DNA of 64,000 nt. It comes from Lysobacteraceae bacterium P. GTDB taxonomy: Bacteria; Pseudomonadota; Gammaproteobacteria; Xanthomonadales; Xanthomonadaceae. The stretch lies in NCBI GenBank assembly GCA_005503055.1, contig SCOX01000002.1, positions 1 to 64,000 on the forward strand, read 5' to 3'. Positions 19,115-29,109 of this stretch are shown piece by piece (the first letter of the stretch is position 1; each line of letters begins with the position of its first letter). A program made the translations under genes and the position numbers. Under the pieces are notes generated by a model that saw only the letters and a program-made list of their open reading frames with translations, was not told the DNA's origin and ran no database searches.

Positions 19115-22045
19115 TCAGAAGCGCTGCTGGTACTTCAGGTACGTGAAGCGGCCGATGTCGAAGCCGCCGTAGTACGAGTAGCCCGAGTTCGGCTGGTTGT
19201 ACGCCGGAGCGGCGTAGTGGTCGAACACGTTGTTGGCACCGATGGCGACCGTAGCGTTCCACGGAGCATTCCAGCTGACCTGCAGGTCGTGGAACGTGTT
19301 GGAACCCAGCTCGTTGGCACTGACGATCTCGCCCTTGAACTCCGGAGCGGTGAAGTCAGGCAGCGTGCAGCGGTCGGCGAAGTAGCAGTCTTCGCGGGCG
19401 CCGGAGAAGTAACGCGAGCCCCAGCTGACGGCAAAGTCGCCCTTGGTCCACGACAGGTTCAGGTTCGAACGCAGGCGGAACGCGGCACCGGAACCACCGA
19501 ACACACCGTTGAGCTGCTGCGGCGCGCCTTCCAGGTTGTCGGTCTTCAGCTCGTTCTTCGAGACGTAGGTGTTCAACCAGGCCAGGTCGAAGCGGCCGTA
19601 GTCGGTGTCCATGTGGTAGTTCAGGTCGAAGTCGAAGCCTTCGGTTTCCTGATAACCAGCATTGCGGTTACCGAACGACAGCGCGACCACGTCACCAGCG
19701 GCGTCGCGGGTGAAGCCGCTGCAGCGCGAGGTGATGCCACGCACGTAGCAGTCGTTGAGCATGTCGGTCGGGGTGTCACCCACGATCGTGTTCTCGATCC
19801 GGATGTTCCACCAGTCGAGCGACATGTTCAGGTTCTCGGCGAAGGTCGGGCTCCACACGAAGCCGAGGGTCTTCGACTCCGAGGTTTCCGGGGTCAGTTC
19901 CGGGTTGGAGCCGGAAATGAACGGAACCGGAGTCGCCTCGCCCGGACCTTCGGCGAGCTCGCCGCCCTGGCCCTTCTGGCGGAAGTTCGCCGGAACGTTG
20001 GCCAAGCACTGCGCGCTGCCGCCGACCGCACCGAACAGGGTGTCGCACGGATCGGTGTAGTTTTCGAACGTCTGCGAGATGCCGCCGTACAGATCGGCCA
20101 CCGTCGGAGCGCGGAAGCCTTCCGACCAGGTACCACGGACCAGCAGCTGGTCGAGCGGCTTCCACTTGAAGCCGAACTTGCTGTTGATCGTGTCGCCGAA
20201 CGTCGAGTAGTCCGAGTAACGGCTGGCGGCGCTGATGCTCAGCTCGCGTGCGAACGGCACGTCGGCCAGGATCGGCACGTTGATTTCAGCGTAGAACTCG
20301 TCGAGCGTGTAACCGCCCGCGGTCGGGCCGGCGGCCAGGTCGGTGGAGATACCGGTCTGGGCCAGCGCGTCCGGCGAGAACGAGCCGCTTTCATCGCGGT
20401 ACTCGTAGCCGACGGCGACGCCGACATCACCGGCCGGCAGCGAGAACAGCGTACCGGTCAGGTTGGCGAAGTAGCTCTTGGTGGTGGTTTCGGACAGGGC
20501 CTGGCCCGGCAGGTACAGGTAAGCCTGGACGTTCGGATCCCACAGACCGCCCTGGCCGTTGTTGCCGGCCGAGACGAGCGGGTTCCACGGGGTGCAGGCG
20601 CCCGGACCGAAGCCAACCGGGATCGGCTCTTCGTCGTCGGCGTAACCGCACTGGACCTGGCCCTGTGCGTTCACGTACGACGGACCGACGGCATTGCGCA
20701 CGGCAGCGGTGTTCAGGTTACCGGTGCTGACCTGCTTGCCTTCGTTCTGGTTGTACAGATAGCCGGCGTCCCAATCCCAGTAGCGCTCGCCGGTCTGGAA
20801 GGAACCGCTGAACGCACCGGTGAAGCGGTACGTGGTCAGGCTGTTCCAGACGCCACGCGGCACTTCCCAGCCACGACGGTTGAAGCTGAGTTCCTCGCCG
20901 AGGCCCTCGCCCAGGAAGCGGTCGCCACGCGGGTTGTAGTAGCTGTCGGCCGACATCGGGGTGTCGTAGGCAGCCGACTGGTACGGGTAACCGGCGTTCT
21001 GCGCGAACGAGTCACGGTCCGTGTACAGGATGTCGGTGTCGAACGAGACGTCGTCGGTGATCTGGAAGTGGCCGTTGGCGAACAGCGAACGACGCTCAAG
21101 ACCCGAGTACACGGTCGAGGCGCGCGCCGGGTTGCTGACGTCCTGAGCGTTGGTCTGGTGGTAGTCAGCCCAGTTGGTGGCATCGCCACCACGGTTCAGC
21201 GTCCAGTTGCGGCTGAAGACGGGTTCGCCGTCGTCGTCAACGCCGGTCTGGTACGCCGGACCATTCGTGACGGTGCCGAACTGCGAGATCGCCGAGGTGC
21301 CGCCCGGACGCGGCGCGCTCTTCTCGCCGGTCGGGAAACGGTCGCGCGAGAACCAGCGGTCGCGCGCCCAAACCGGATCTTCCTTCGAGTATTCGGCACC
21401 GATGGTCACCGAACCGCGGTCGCCGGTGAAGCCCATGACGAAGTCATAGACTTCGCGCGTGCCGTCGCCCTGGCCGTACTGGCCGAAGTAGGCATTGGCC
21501 TCAGCGCCTTCGATGTTCTTGCGGGTGATGATGTTCACCACGCCGGCGATGGCGTCCGAACCGTAGATGGTGGAAGCGCCGTCCTTCAGGACTTCGATGC
21601 GCTCGACCATGGCAGCCGGGATGGAGGCGACGTCCTGCAGACCGTCGTTCGTGATGCCCAAGCGCTTGCCGTTCACGAGGATCAGCGTGCGGTTCGGGCC
21701 GAGGTTGCGCAGGTCGATGTACTGACCACCAACGGCTTCGCCCGAGGACAGCGGCGAGGTGCGGCTGATCGCCGGGGAACCGGCGGCAGTGATGTTCTGC
21801 AGAATGTCGGCGACCGAGCTGAAGCCCTGCTTCTCGATGTCTGCACGCGTCAGCTGCAGCACCGGAGCGGCCGTTTCAAGGTCGACCTGACGGATGCGCG
21901 AACCGGTGACCTCGATGCGATCGAGGTTGGTTGCACCCTGGGTCTCGCCTTCCTGCGCGACGGCAAACGCCGGCGCCAGTGCGATCGCGATGCCGGCCGG
22001 CAGCATGCCGACGCGCAACGCGGTGCGCAAATTGCGATGGTTCAT
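19115..22045 (-). CDS. TonB-dependent outer-membrane receptor
   Basis: This 976-residue receptor belongs to the large xanthomonad TonB-dependent transporter class. A signal peptide ending near AFAVAQ is followed by the TonB-box-like NLDRIEVTGSRI, the plug domain (DILQNITAAGSP, KDGASTIYGSDAIAGVVNIIT) and a 22-strand barrel with many aromatic repeats, ending in the outer-membrane signature QQRF (terminal Phe). The ligand is not evident; iron complexes, peptides and carbohydrates are all possible. A GGAGAGAGAT ribosome binding site precedes the ATG. An AraC gene lies directly upstream on the same strand but has its own terminator, so the receptor is probably transcribed from 22.06-22.25 kb. Confidence 0.95.
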   Translation of the reverse strand: MNHRNLRTALRVGMLPAGIAIALAPAFAVAQEGETQGATNLDRIEVTGSRIRQVDLETAAPVLQLTRADIEKQGFSSVADILQNITAAGSPAISRTSPLSSGEAVGGQYIDLRNLGPNRTLILVNGKRLGITNDGLQDVASIPAAMVERIEVLKDGASTIYGSDAIAGVVNIITRKNIEGAEANAYFGQYGQGDGTREVYDFVMGFTGDRGSVTIGAEYSKEDPVWARDRWFSRDRFPTGEKSAPRPGGTSAISQFGTVTNGPAYQTGVDDDGEPVFSRNWTLNRGGDATNWADYHQTNAQDVSNPARASTVYSGLERRSLFANGHFQITDDVSFDTDILYTDRDSFAQNAGYPYQSAAYDTPMSADSYYNPRGDRFLGEGLGEELSFNRRGWEVPRGVWNSLTTYRFTGAFSGSFQTGERYWDWDAGYLYNQNEGKQVSTGNLNTAAVRNAVGPSYVNAQGQVQCGYADDEEPIPVGFGPGACTPWNPLVSAGNNGQGGLWDPNVQAYLYLPGQALSETTTKSYFANLTGTLFSLPAGDVGVAVGYEYRDESGSFSPDALAQTGISTDLAAGPTAGGYTLDEFYAEINVPILADVPFARELSISAASRYSDYSTFGDTINSKFGFKWKPLDQLLVRGTWSEGFRAPTVADLYGGISQTFENYTDPCDTLFGAVGGSAQCLANVPANFRQKGQGGELAEGPGEATPVPFISGSNPELTPETSESKTLGFVWSPTFAENLNMSLDWWNIRIENTIVGDTPTDMLNDCYVRGITSRCSGFTRDAAGDVVALSFGNRNAGYQETEGFDFDLNYHMDTDYGRFDLAWLNTYVSKNELKTDNLEGAPQQLNGVFGGSGAAFRLRSNLNLSWTKGDFAVSWGSRYFSGAREDCYFADRCTLPDFTAPEFKGEIVSANELGSNTFHDLQVSWNAPWNATVAIGANNVFDHYAAPAYNQPNSGYSYYGGFDIGRFTYLKYQQRF

Positions 22046-22067
22046 CTATCTCTCTCCAGATATCTGT

Positions 22068-22090
22068 TATGGGCGTGTTAAACGCCCATC
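22068..22090 (-). promoter_or_regulatory. Hairpin in the receptor 5' leader
   Basis: ATGGGCGT and ACGCCCAT pair around a short AT-rich loop about 25-45 bases upstream of the receptor ATG. It may affect translation or be an operator; no U-run follows. Confidence 0.45.
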
Positions 22091-22190
22091 AAACTTAAGT
22101 TCTAGAGAGCGCAATAGCTTTGCGTGTGCCGCTGACAGACTTTGCTGAATCTGCCTGCGAGCACACGATCTTAACGAGGCGATCCTGGGT

Positions 22191-22203
22191 GCACGTCACG
22201 TGC
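22191..22203. promoter_or_regulatory. Perfect palindrome GCACGT-C-ACGTGC upstream of the TonB receptor
   Basis: Six-base arms around one central base lie between the AraC terminator and the receptor start. It is a candidate operator, perhaps for the adjacent AraC protein or another dimeric regulator. Confidence 0.4.
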
Positions 22204-22250
22204 GAAGCGCGCAAGCCATCAACCTGAGACCGTGATCGCACTAATAGGCA

Positions 22251-22283
22251 CACAAAGAAAACGGCCGACGAAACGCCGGCCGT
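22251..22283 (-). terminator. AraC-gene terminator
   Basis: On the - strand ACGGCCGGCG pairs with CGTCGGCCGT (one mismatch) around a TTT loop and is followed by TTTCTTTG. Confidence 0.85.
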
Positions 22284-22307
22284 TCGGTCCTGCCAGATGC
22301 TTGCCGA

Positions 22308-23231
22308 TCAGCTGCCCGTGGCAAGCGCCTTGCGTTCGATCGACTTGCGCGTGACCGCGAGCGAGCGGTTCGCATCGCCACGCATGGACGCAGCGCGGTA
22401 GCGCGTGGCCGACTCGCCGAAGCGGGCGCGGAACGCGCGGGCGAAGCTGCAGCAGTTGTCGAACCCGCTGGCCGCCGCGACCTCGCCGATCATCATCGAG
22501 GTGCTCGTCAGCAGGTCCGCGGCATGCTCCAGGCGCATGCGCGCCGAGGCCGCCTGCGGGCTTTCCTCGTAGAGACTGTGGAAGGTCTTGGAGAAGTACC
22601 AGCTGGAAAAGCTGGTCAGCTCGGCCAGTTCGCTGATGCGCACGACGCGGTCGCAGTTGCCTTCCAGGTACAGGCGGGCGCGCTGGAGGCGTCCGAAGAC
22701 CTGGCGCTTGCGGCTGCGCGAACGACCCGGGCAGCGCGGGATACGCGCGGCCAGGTCGCGCTGGACGCCCGCCAGGTGCAGCAGGATCGGGCGCAGCATG
22801 GCGGCGTCGAAACCGGTGCCGGGGTTCTCCTGCAGACGGGCCGCCGCCTCGCGCCACAGGCGCAGGCCGATGCGGGCGTCGTGCCGGCTCATCTGGCCGC
22901 GACCGGCGTAGAGGCCGCGATCGGCGAAACGGGTCATCTCGCGCAGCGCTTCGCCTGAGAGCGTGAGACCGACGCAGATGCCGAACCGGTCGGCCTGGAT
23001 GGTCGGCTTGGAATCCTTTTCGAAGGCGATCCAGTCGCCGCCACGCAGGCGGAACTTGCCTTCCTTCGCCTCGACCCACGAGCTGCCATGAAGCTGAAGC
23101 CAGAACGAGAAGCCGCCCGAGACCTGGACGCTGCCCAGCCGCGAAACGCCGATGCAGCCGCCCTGAACCGCGCCGTCAGACGTGTCGAGCTGCAGGAGCT
23201 GCCCGCGATCCGCCCATTGCACTTGCTCCAT
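22308..23231 (-). CDS. AraC-family transcriptional regulator
   Basis: This 307-residue regulator has a cupin-like N-terminal sensing half (GGFSFWLQLHGSSW, GDWIAFEKDSKP) and a C-terminal double helix-turn-helix. The C-terminal half contains the segment RISELAELTSFSSWYFSKTFH, then IGEVAAASGFDNCCSFARAFRARFGESATRYR, the usual AraC signature. It is encoded directly upstream of the TonB receptor on the same strand, so it may control receptor expression in response to the imported ligand. The linkage is inference from position. An in-frame ATG at 23231 begins the family-length protein. Confidence 0.92.
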   Translation of the reverse strand: MEQVQWADRGQLLQLDTSDGAVQGGCIGVSRLGSVQVSGGFSFWLQLHGSSWVEAKEGKFRLRGGDWIAFEKDSKPTIQADRFGICVGLTLSGEALREMTRFADRGLYAGRGQMSRHDARIGLRLWREAAARLQENPGTGFDAAMLRPILLHLAGVQRDLAARIPRCPGRSRSRKRQVFGRLQRARLYLEGNCDRVVRISELAELTSFSSWYFSKTFHSLYEESPQAASARMRLEHAADLLTSTSMMIGEVAAASGFDNCCSFARAFRARFGESATRYRAASMRGDANRSLAVTRKSIERKALATGS

Positions 23232-23375
23232 TGGTCCACCTCATGTGCCGAGAATGGTCAATGGATTTGCCTGAGAGGGGGGGTCGCCATCAGGAAAGTT
23301 GCCGGAGACTTATCCGAATTCGCAACGAGGGCAAAACCGAAGGACTTCCGAAAGCACTTTCTCCAGTGCGATCAA

Positions 23376-25724
23376 TTACTTGATCCAACCGGGTACCACT
23401 TCCCTCGTTTCCTTCGGAAGGTCCATGTAACCGATATCCGCGCCATCCCAGTCGACCAGGGCGAGAAATGCGACGTCACCGCGCGGCCCACCGAGGCTGA
23501 ATCCGTTCACCGCCGAGCGCCGAGTCTGGTCCAGGCAGCGCGGGGGAGCGGTATCGGCGGGCACGATCCGGCGCAAGCTGGCGGCGCATCCCTGCAAGCG
23601 CTCGAGGTACTGGATCTCCCCGCTGGGGGAGACGGTCCACAGGCGGTAGCGGTCGGCGGTCGGCTCCGATGCGCTGATCCGACGAATCGAGGCGACCGAC
23701 AGATCCAGGCCGGCTTCCCACAGCCCGGCCTCGGTGAGGCGGGTAAACAGGATGCGCCGGCGCGGACCATCGACCTGGAAATGCGAGACGCCGTCGATCC
23801 GGGCCAGGGAACGCCAGGGCGTCGCGGCCCGGTTGTAGAGACGCAACTGCGGCATGCCGTCATTGTTCGCCGCCAGCACGAGCAACCGGTTCGGATCCGG
23901 CATGTATTGGGCCTGGAGCGGGTCGGGATCCGGAATCGGCAGGGTCACCACCTGCCCGCTGGAAGCCATGACTTCCTGGACCACCGCGCGGCCCTCTTCG
24001 TCCGTGCCCGTCACCATCAGGCGACGGGCATCGGCCGACCACGCCGGTGCGTAGCGGGTGCCCGGCCGGACCCCACTCATCATGCGCAGGGTGTCGGGCT
24101 GCTCCAGATCGCCTACCCACAGCCCGTTGCTGCCGGAGCGGTCCGAGACGAACGCGAGCTGGCGCCCGTCCGGGGCGATCGCCGGCAACAGATCGCGCGA
24201 GGACGAGGCGTACAGCGGCTCGACCACGTGCACGCGGCCGGGACCGTCGCCGTTGTCCAACCGCACCCGGTACAGGCCGAAGTACGGACGGCGCTGGACG
24301 AAGGCGATCGCCCGCCGCGAACGCGCCGTCACCGGCGACTGCGCGTCGTCCAGGCCCACCGGGCGAGCCTCGCCCGTTCCGGTGTCGAGCCGGAAGAGGC
24401 GGTACTCGCCGTCGACCATCGCGCTGAAGAACAGTCCGCCCCCGTCCGGCGTCCAGTCCCAGCCGCGCAGGTCGGCGCGCAGCCGACTCAGGCGCTCGGC
24501 ATTGCCGCCTTGCGCCGGGATGCGCCAGAAATCGCCCAGCGGCGGATTGCGGACGAACACGATCCAGCGTCCGTCCGGCGAATAGCGCGGCGACGTGTCC
24601 AACTCGCCCGGGTCGTGCGGATACTCGATCGGCCGCCATGCGCCGCTGTCCAGGTCGAGCACGCGCAGCCCGAGGCTGCCGTGCTCGCTGCTCATGCTGC
24701 CGAAGATCAGTCCGTTGCTGTCGGGCGTCCAATCGAACGTCGGCGGACTGCGGCGGTCGCAACCGCCGACTTCGTGTTCGCCGCGCCCGTTGGGCGTGAC
24801 CAGGCGGATGCTGCAGCCGTCGGGCGTGGTGCGCATGAACGCGATCCAGCGCCCGTCGGGCGACCACGCCGGCGCGCTGTCGTCCGCGCCTTCGGGCGGA
24901 CGCGTGAGCTGGCGCGGCTGGGTCTGTTCGGTCGTCTGCACCATGATCGCGGTGCCGCGCTGTCCTTCCGGAATGGCCACGTAGGCGACCAGGCCCGCGT
25001 CGGGCGACAGCGCCGGCGAGACCTCGAAGCCCGGCGCCGAGGTGATCCGGCGGTACGGGCGTTCGCTGCGCAGTCCCTGCATGCCCGACACCGCCACCGG
25101 CGTGGCGGCCTCGCTTGGATCGACGGGCGAGCGCAACAAGGTCCACATGACCAGCCCCGCGACCAGCAGCGCCACGGTGAACACCGCCGTGGCGATCGAC
25201 ACCCAGGTGCCGCGCGGCAAGGCCGAAGCGGGAAATGGCACCGGCGCCAGCGGTTCGCTCGGATCGGCGCCAGCGATCGCCGGGTACTTGGACGTCGTGC
25301 GCGTGGGATCGGCCCAGCGCTCGTCGCCGGACACGACATCCGCACTGCCCGAAGGCGCGGCGGAATAAACCCACTCGATCGGCGCGAGCAGGCGATAGCC
25401 GTTCTTGGCGATCGTTTCGATGTAGCGCGGGTTGCCGCGCTCGTCATCGAACGCCTTGCGCAGCTGCGTGATGGCCTGCGTGACCACATCGTTGGTCGGC
25501 AGCGTGTCGGGCCAGACCTCGGCCATCAACGCGTCGCGGCTCACCACCCGCCCGGCCTGCTCGACCAGCACCAACAGCACGCCCATCGACTTTGGCGTGA
25601 TGCGCAGCGGACGACGTTTGCCCGGTGCGCGGATCTCGCGCAGAGGCACGTCGACCACGCATTCGCCCACGCGCAACCTTTCGGACGGTAGGGGCGAAGC
25701 GGAGGGCTCGTTAGGTCTGGGCAT
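23376..25724 (-). CDS. Membrane-anchored winged-helix regulator with TolB-like beta-propeller
   Basis: This 782-residue protein has an OmpR-type winged helix in the cytosol (about 16-116, ending RYIETIAKNGYRLL), a Pro-rich linker, one transmembrane helix (about 174-197) and a large periplasmic domain with repeated WD40-like/PD40 blades such as SPDGRWIAFM, SPDGRWIVFV and APDGRQLAFVS. The plan resembles CadC/ToxR one-component sensors with a propeller as the sensor. Its ligand and target genes are unknown. A TTG at 25748 could add eight residues, but neither start has a strong ribosome binding site. A GATCAA/TTGATC hairpin spans the stop codon. Confidence 0.88.
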   Translation of the reverse strand: MPRPNEPSASPLPSERLRVGECVVDVPLREIRAPGKRRPLRITPKSMGVLLVLVEQAGRVVSRDALMAEVWPDTLPTNDVVTQAITQLRKAFDDERGNPRYIETIAKNGYRLLAPIEWVYSAAPSGSADVVSGDERWADPTRTTSKYPAIAGADPSEPLAPVPFPASALPRGTWVSIATAVFTVALLVAGLVMWTLLRSPVDPSEAATPVAVSGMQGLRSERPYRRITSAPGFEVSPALSPDAGLVAYVAIPEGQRGTAIMVQTTEQTQPRQLTRPPEGADDSAPAWSPDGRWIAFMRTTPDGCSIRLVTPNGRGEHEVGGCDRRSPPTFDWTPDSNGLIFGSMSSEHGSLGLRVLDLDSGAWRPIEYPHDPGELDTSPRYSPDGRWIVFVRNPPLGDFWRIPAQGGNAERLSRLRADLRGWDWTPDGGGLFFSAMVDGEYRLFRLDTGTGEARPVGLDDAQSPVTARSRRAIAFVQRRPYFGLYRVRLDNGDGPGRVHVVEPLYASSSRDLLPAIAPDGRQLAFVSDRSGSNGLWVGDLEQPDTLRMMSGVRPGTRYAPAWSADARRLMVTGTDEEGRAVVQEVMASSGQVVTLPIPDPDPLQAQYMPDPNRLLVLAANNDGMPQLRLYNRAATPWRSLARIDGVSHFQVDGPRRRILFTRLTEAGLWEAGLDLSVASIRRISASEPTADRYRLWTVSPSGEIQYLERLQGCAASLRRIVPADTAPPRCLDQTRRSAVNGFSLGGPRGDVAFLALVDWDGADIGYMDLPKETREVVPGWIK

Positions 25725-25765
25725 GAATCCGGAAATGGTGAGCGGCAAGCTGAACAGCCGTCATG

Positions 25766-25783
25766 TGCCAAAAGGGTTTGGCA
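25766..25783. promoter_or_regulatory. Palindrome TGCCAAA-N4-TTTGGCA upstream of the membrane regulator
   Basis: Seven-base perfect arms lie 42 bases before the regulator start. Candidate autoregulatory operator. Confidence 0.45.
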
Positions 25784-25936
25784 TGACTAATCGACAGATC
25801 CAGCAAAAAGCCCAGACGTGACGGGGAAAGCATGGCTCGCCCAAACATTCTAACGTCCGCAGGCTTACTCCCGTTTACACGGGGGTGGGCTTCAGGCCCT
25901 CTCTCGCCGACGTCCTACAGAACGTAACGTTCCAAT

Positions 25937-25966
25937 ATTCGCGCCCGCCCCGGCGCGAATCTTTTT
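25937..25966 (+). terminator. Orphan + strand intrinsic terminator
   Basis: Arms ATTCGCGCC (25937-25945) and GGCGCGAAT (25952-25960) are followed by CTTTTTC on the + strand. No + strand gene lies upstream; both neighbouring genes are on the - strand, and the - strand side of the hairpin has no U-run. The region 25784-25936 also holds a small CCCGT/ACGGG hairpin and nothing else I can name. Confidence 0.7.
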
Positions 25967-25983
25967 CTCCGGCCTGGCCCAGG

Positions 25984-26670
25984 CTACTTCGCGCCATAGC
26001 GCAGGATGGTCAGGCCAACCAGGCGCGAGACGACGACCGCGATGTAGGCCACGCCGGCGAACTGCTCCAGCATCACCAGCACCCGCGCCGGCGAAGACAC
26101 CGGAAGGATGTCGCCCAGCCCGGTGGCCGAGAGCGTGGTGAAGCTCAGGAACAGCAGTTCCAGCCACGTGCGCGGCTCCTCGGGCCGCATCGCCCCGACG
26201 AAGCTTCCCGGGTACCACGCCTGGCATACGAAAAAGGCGTAGGCGAAACCCCAGGCGAGCAGTGTGAAGGTCGCGCCCGCGGCGAACAGCTCGTCGGTCG
26301 TGACCCGGTGATCGCCGAGCATGTACGCGGTCAGGCTCGCCGCGGCATACAGGTAGAGCAGCGCCTCCAGCGCGGAGGACACCACCAGCAGCGTGTCGTT
26401 GACCAGCGCCACCGACGCCACCGACAGCGCCAACGCAGGCGCGGCCAGCAGCCACGCCACCCACACTTTCGCAGGGCTGCGGTTGACCACCCACACCGCC
26501 AGCATCAGCACCACCACGCCCAGCGCGCCGAACAGCACGCGGCCGCCGCGCATCTCGTCGAACAGCGGATACAGGACCAGGCTCAGCAACTGCGCGCCGA
26601 GCAGGAACGCCGAAGGATGGCGTCGCGCCTGCACGCGCCAGCGCAACTTGCCGATGCGGGTGTCTGCCAT
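25984..26670 (-). CDS. Two-pore-domain-like ion channel protein
   Basis: This 228-residue inner-membrane protein has several N-terminal hydrophobic helices followed by a re-entrant pore with the filter-like TTLSATGLGDILP and a last helix (about 200-224). It belongs to the prokaryotic ion-channel (Ion_trans_2) group. The filter TGLGD differs from the K+ consensus TVGYGD or TVGFGD, so selectivity is uncertain. ATG 26670 is preferred because the upstream TTG lacks support. It follows thiC on the same strand with an 82-base gap. The window's other channel is not related in topology. Confidence 0.8.
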   Translation of the reverse strand: MADTRIGKLRWRVQARRHPSAFLLGAQLLSLVLYPLFDEMRGGRVLFGALGVVVLMLAVWVVNRSPAKVWVAWLLAAPALALSVASVALVNDTLLVVSSALEALLYLYAAASLTAYMLGDHRVTTDELFAAGATFTLLAWGFAYAFFVCQAWYPGSFVGAMRPEEPRTWLELLFLSFTTLSATGLGDILPVSSPARVLVMLEQFAGVAYIAVVVSRLVGLTILRYGAK

Positions 26671-26752
26671 GTCGTCTCGCGCCGGTCCCGGGATCGGCAA
26701 AGCGTAGCCGAACCCGGGATGCCCCGACGTCGTCGCGCGACAGCGGCGCCGG

Positions 26753-28777
<2,025 letters not shown>

Positions 28778-28857
28778 GGCGTGCATTTGACCACGCTGGC
28801 GGCGCAGGGGCCAGCCGCGCGGCGGCCGGAGCTGCCCCGAGGTTTCGTATGCAACTG

Positions 28858-28887
28858 TTGACAGCCCCCGAAATGCCATGGTCTTCT
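28858..28887 (+). promoter_or_regulatory. thr leader promoter (TTGACA, weak -10)
   Basis: Consensus -35 TTGACA at 28858-28863 inside AACTGTTGACA; the best -10 is TCTTCT at 28882-28887 with an 18-base spacer. Transcription would begin at or next to the thrL ATG at 28894. The same AACTGTTGACA block lies at the same distance from ilvL. Confidence 0.65.
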
Positions 28888-28893
28888 CGCCTC

Positions 28894-29028
28894 ATGACGC
28901 ATCGCAACATGCCCACGCAGACCATCCGCACCGCGCCGATCGGCGTGGCGAATGCGTCCGTCGCGGTTGCGATTACCACCGGTACCGGCACCACTCGCTT
29001 GCGGGTGCGGACGGGCGTGTCCAGCTGA
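28894..29028 (+). CDS. thrL: thr operon leader peptide
   Basis: This 44-codon ORF is a threonine/isoleucine-sensing leader. Residues 27-34 read ITTGTGTT, so ribosomes stall here when charged Thr or Ile tRNA is scarce. It lies between a promoter and an attenuator hairpin directly before thrA, the same layout as E. coli thrL. The start MTHRN resembles that of ilvL (MTQRS). No Shine-Dalgarno is visible and the promoter places transcription start at the ATG, so the message is probably leaderless. An in-frame ATG at 28909 is an alternative start. Confidence 0.85.
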   Translation: MTHRNMPTQTIRTAPIGVANASVAVAITTGTGTTRLRVRTGVSS

Positions 29029-29039
29029 TCGTAACCACG

Positions 29040-29070
29040 CCTCCGCACCCGGTCCGGGTCGCGGAGGTTT
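29040..29070 (+). terminator. thr attenuator hairpin
   Basis: CCTCCGCACCC and GGGTCGCGGAGG form an 11-bp stem with one bulged C and loop GGTCC, followed by only TTT. It lies between thrL and thrA. The short U-run makes it a moderate terminator. Confidence 0.75.
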
Positions 29071-29109
29071 CGCACCGGGCCGTCGCGGGAATCCACCAGG
29101 AGCCCGACC

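Noticed and set aside
19217-22081. 954-codon + strand reading frame opposite the TonB receptor
   Set aside because: It mirrors the receptor gene and has no recognisable domain or start signal.
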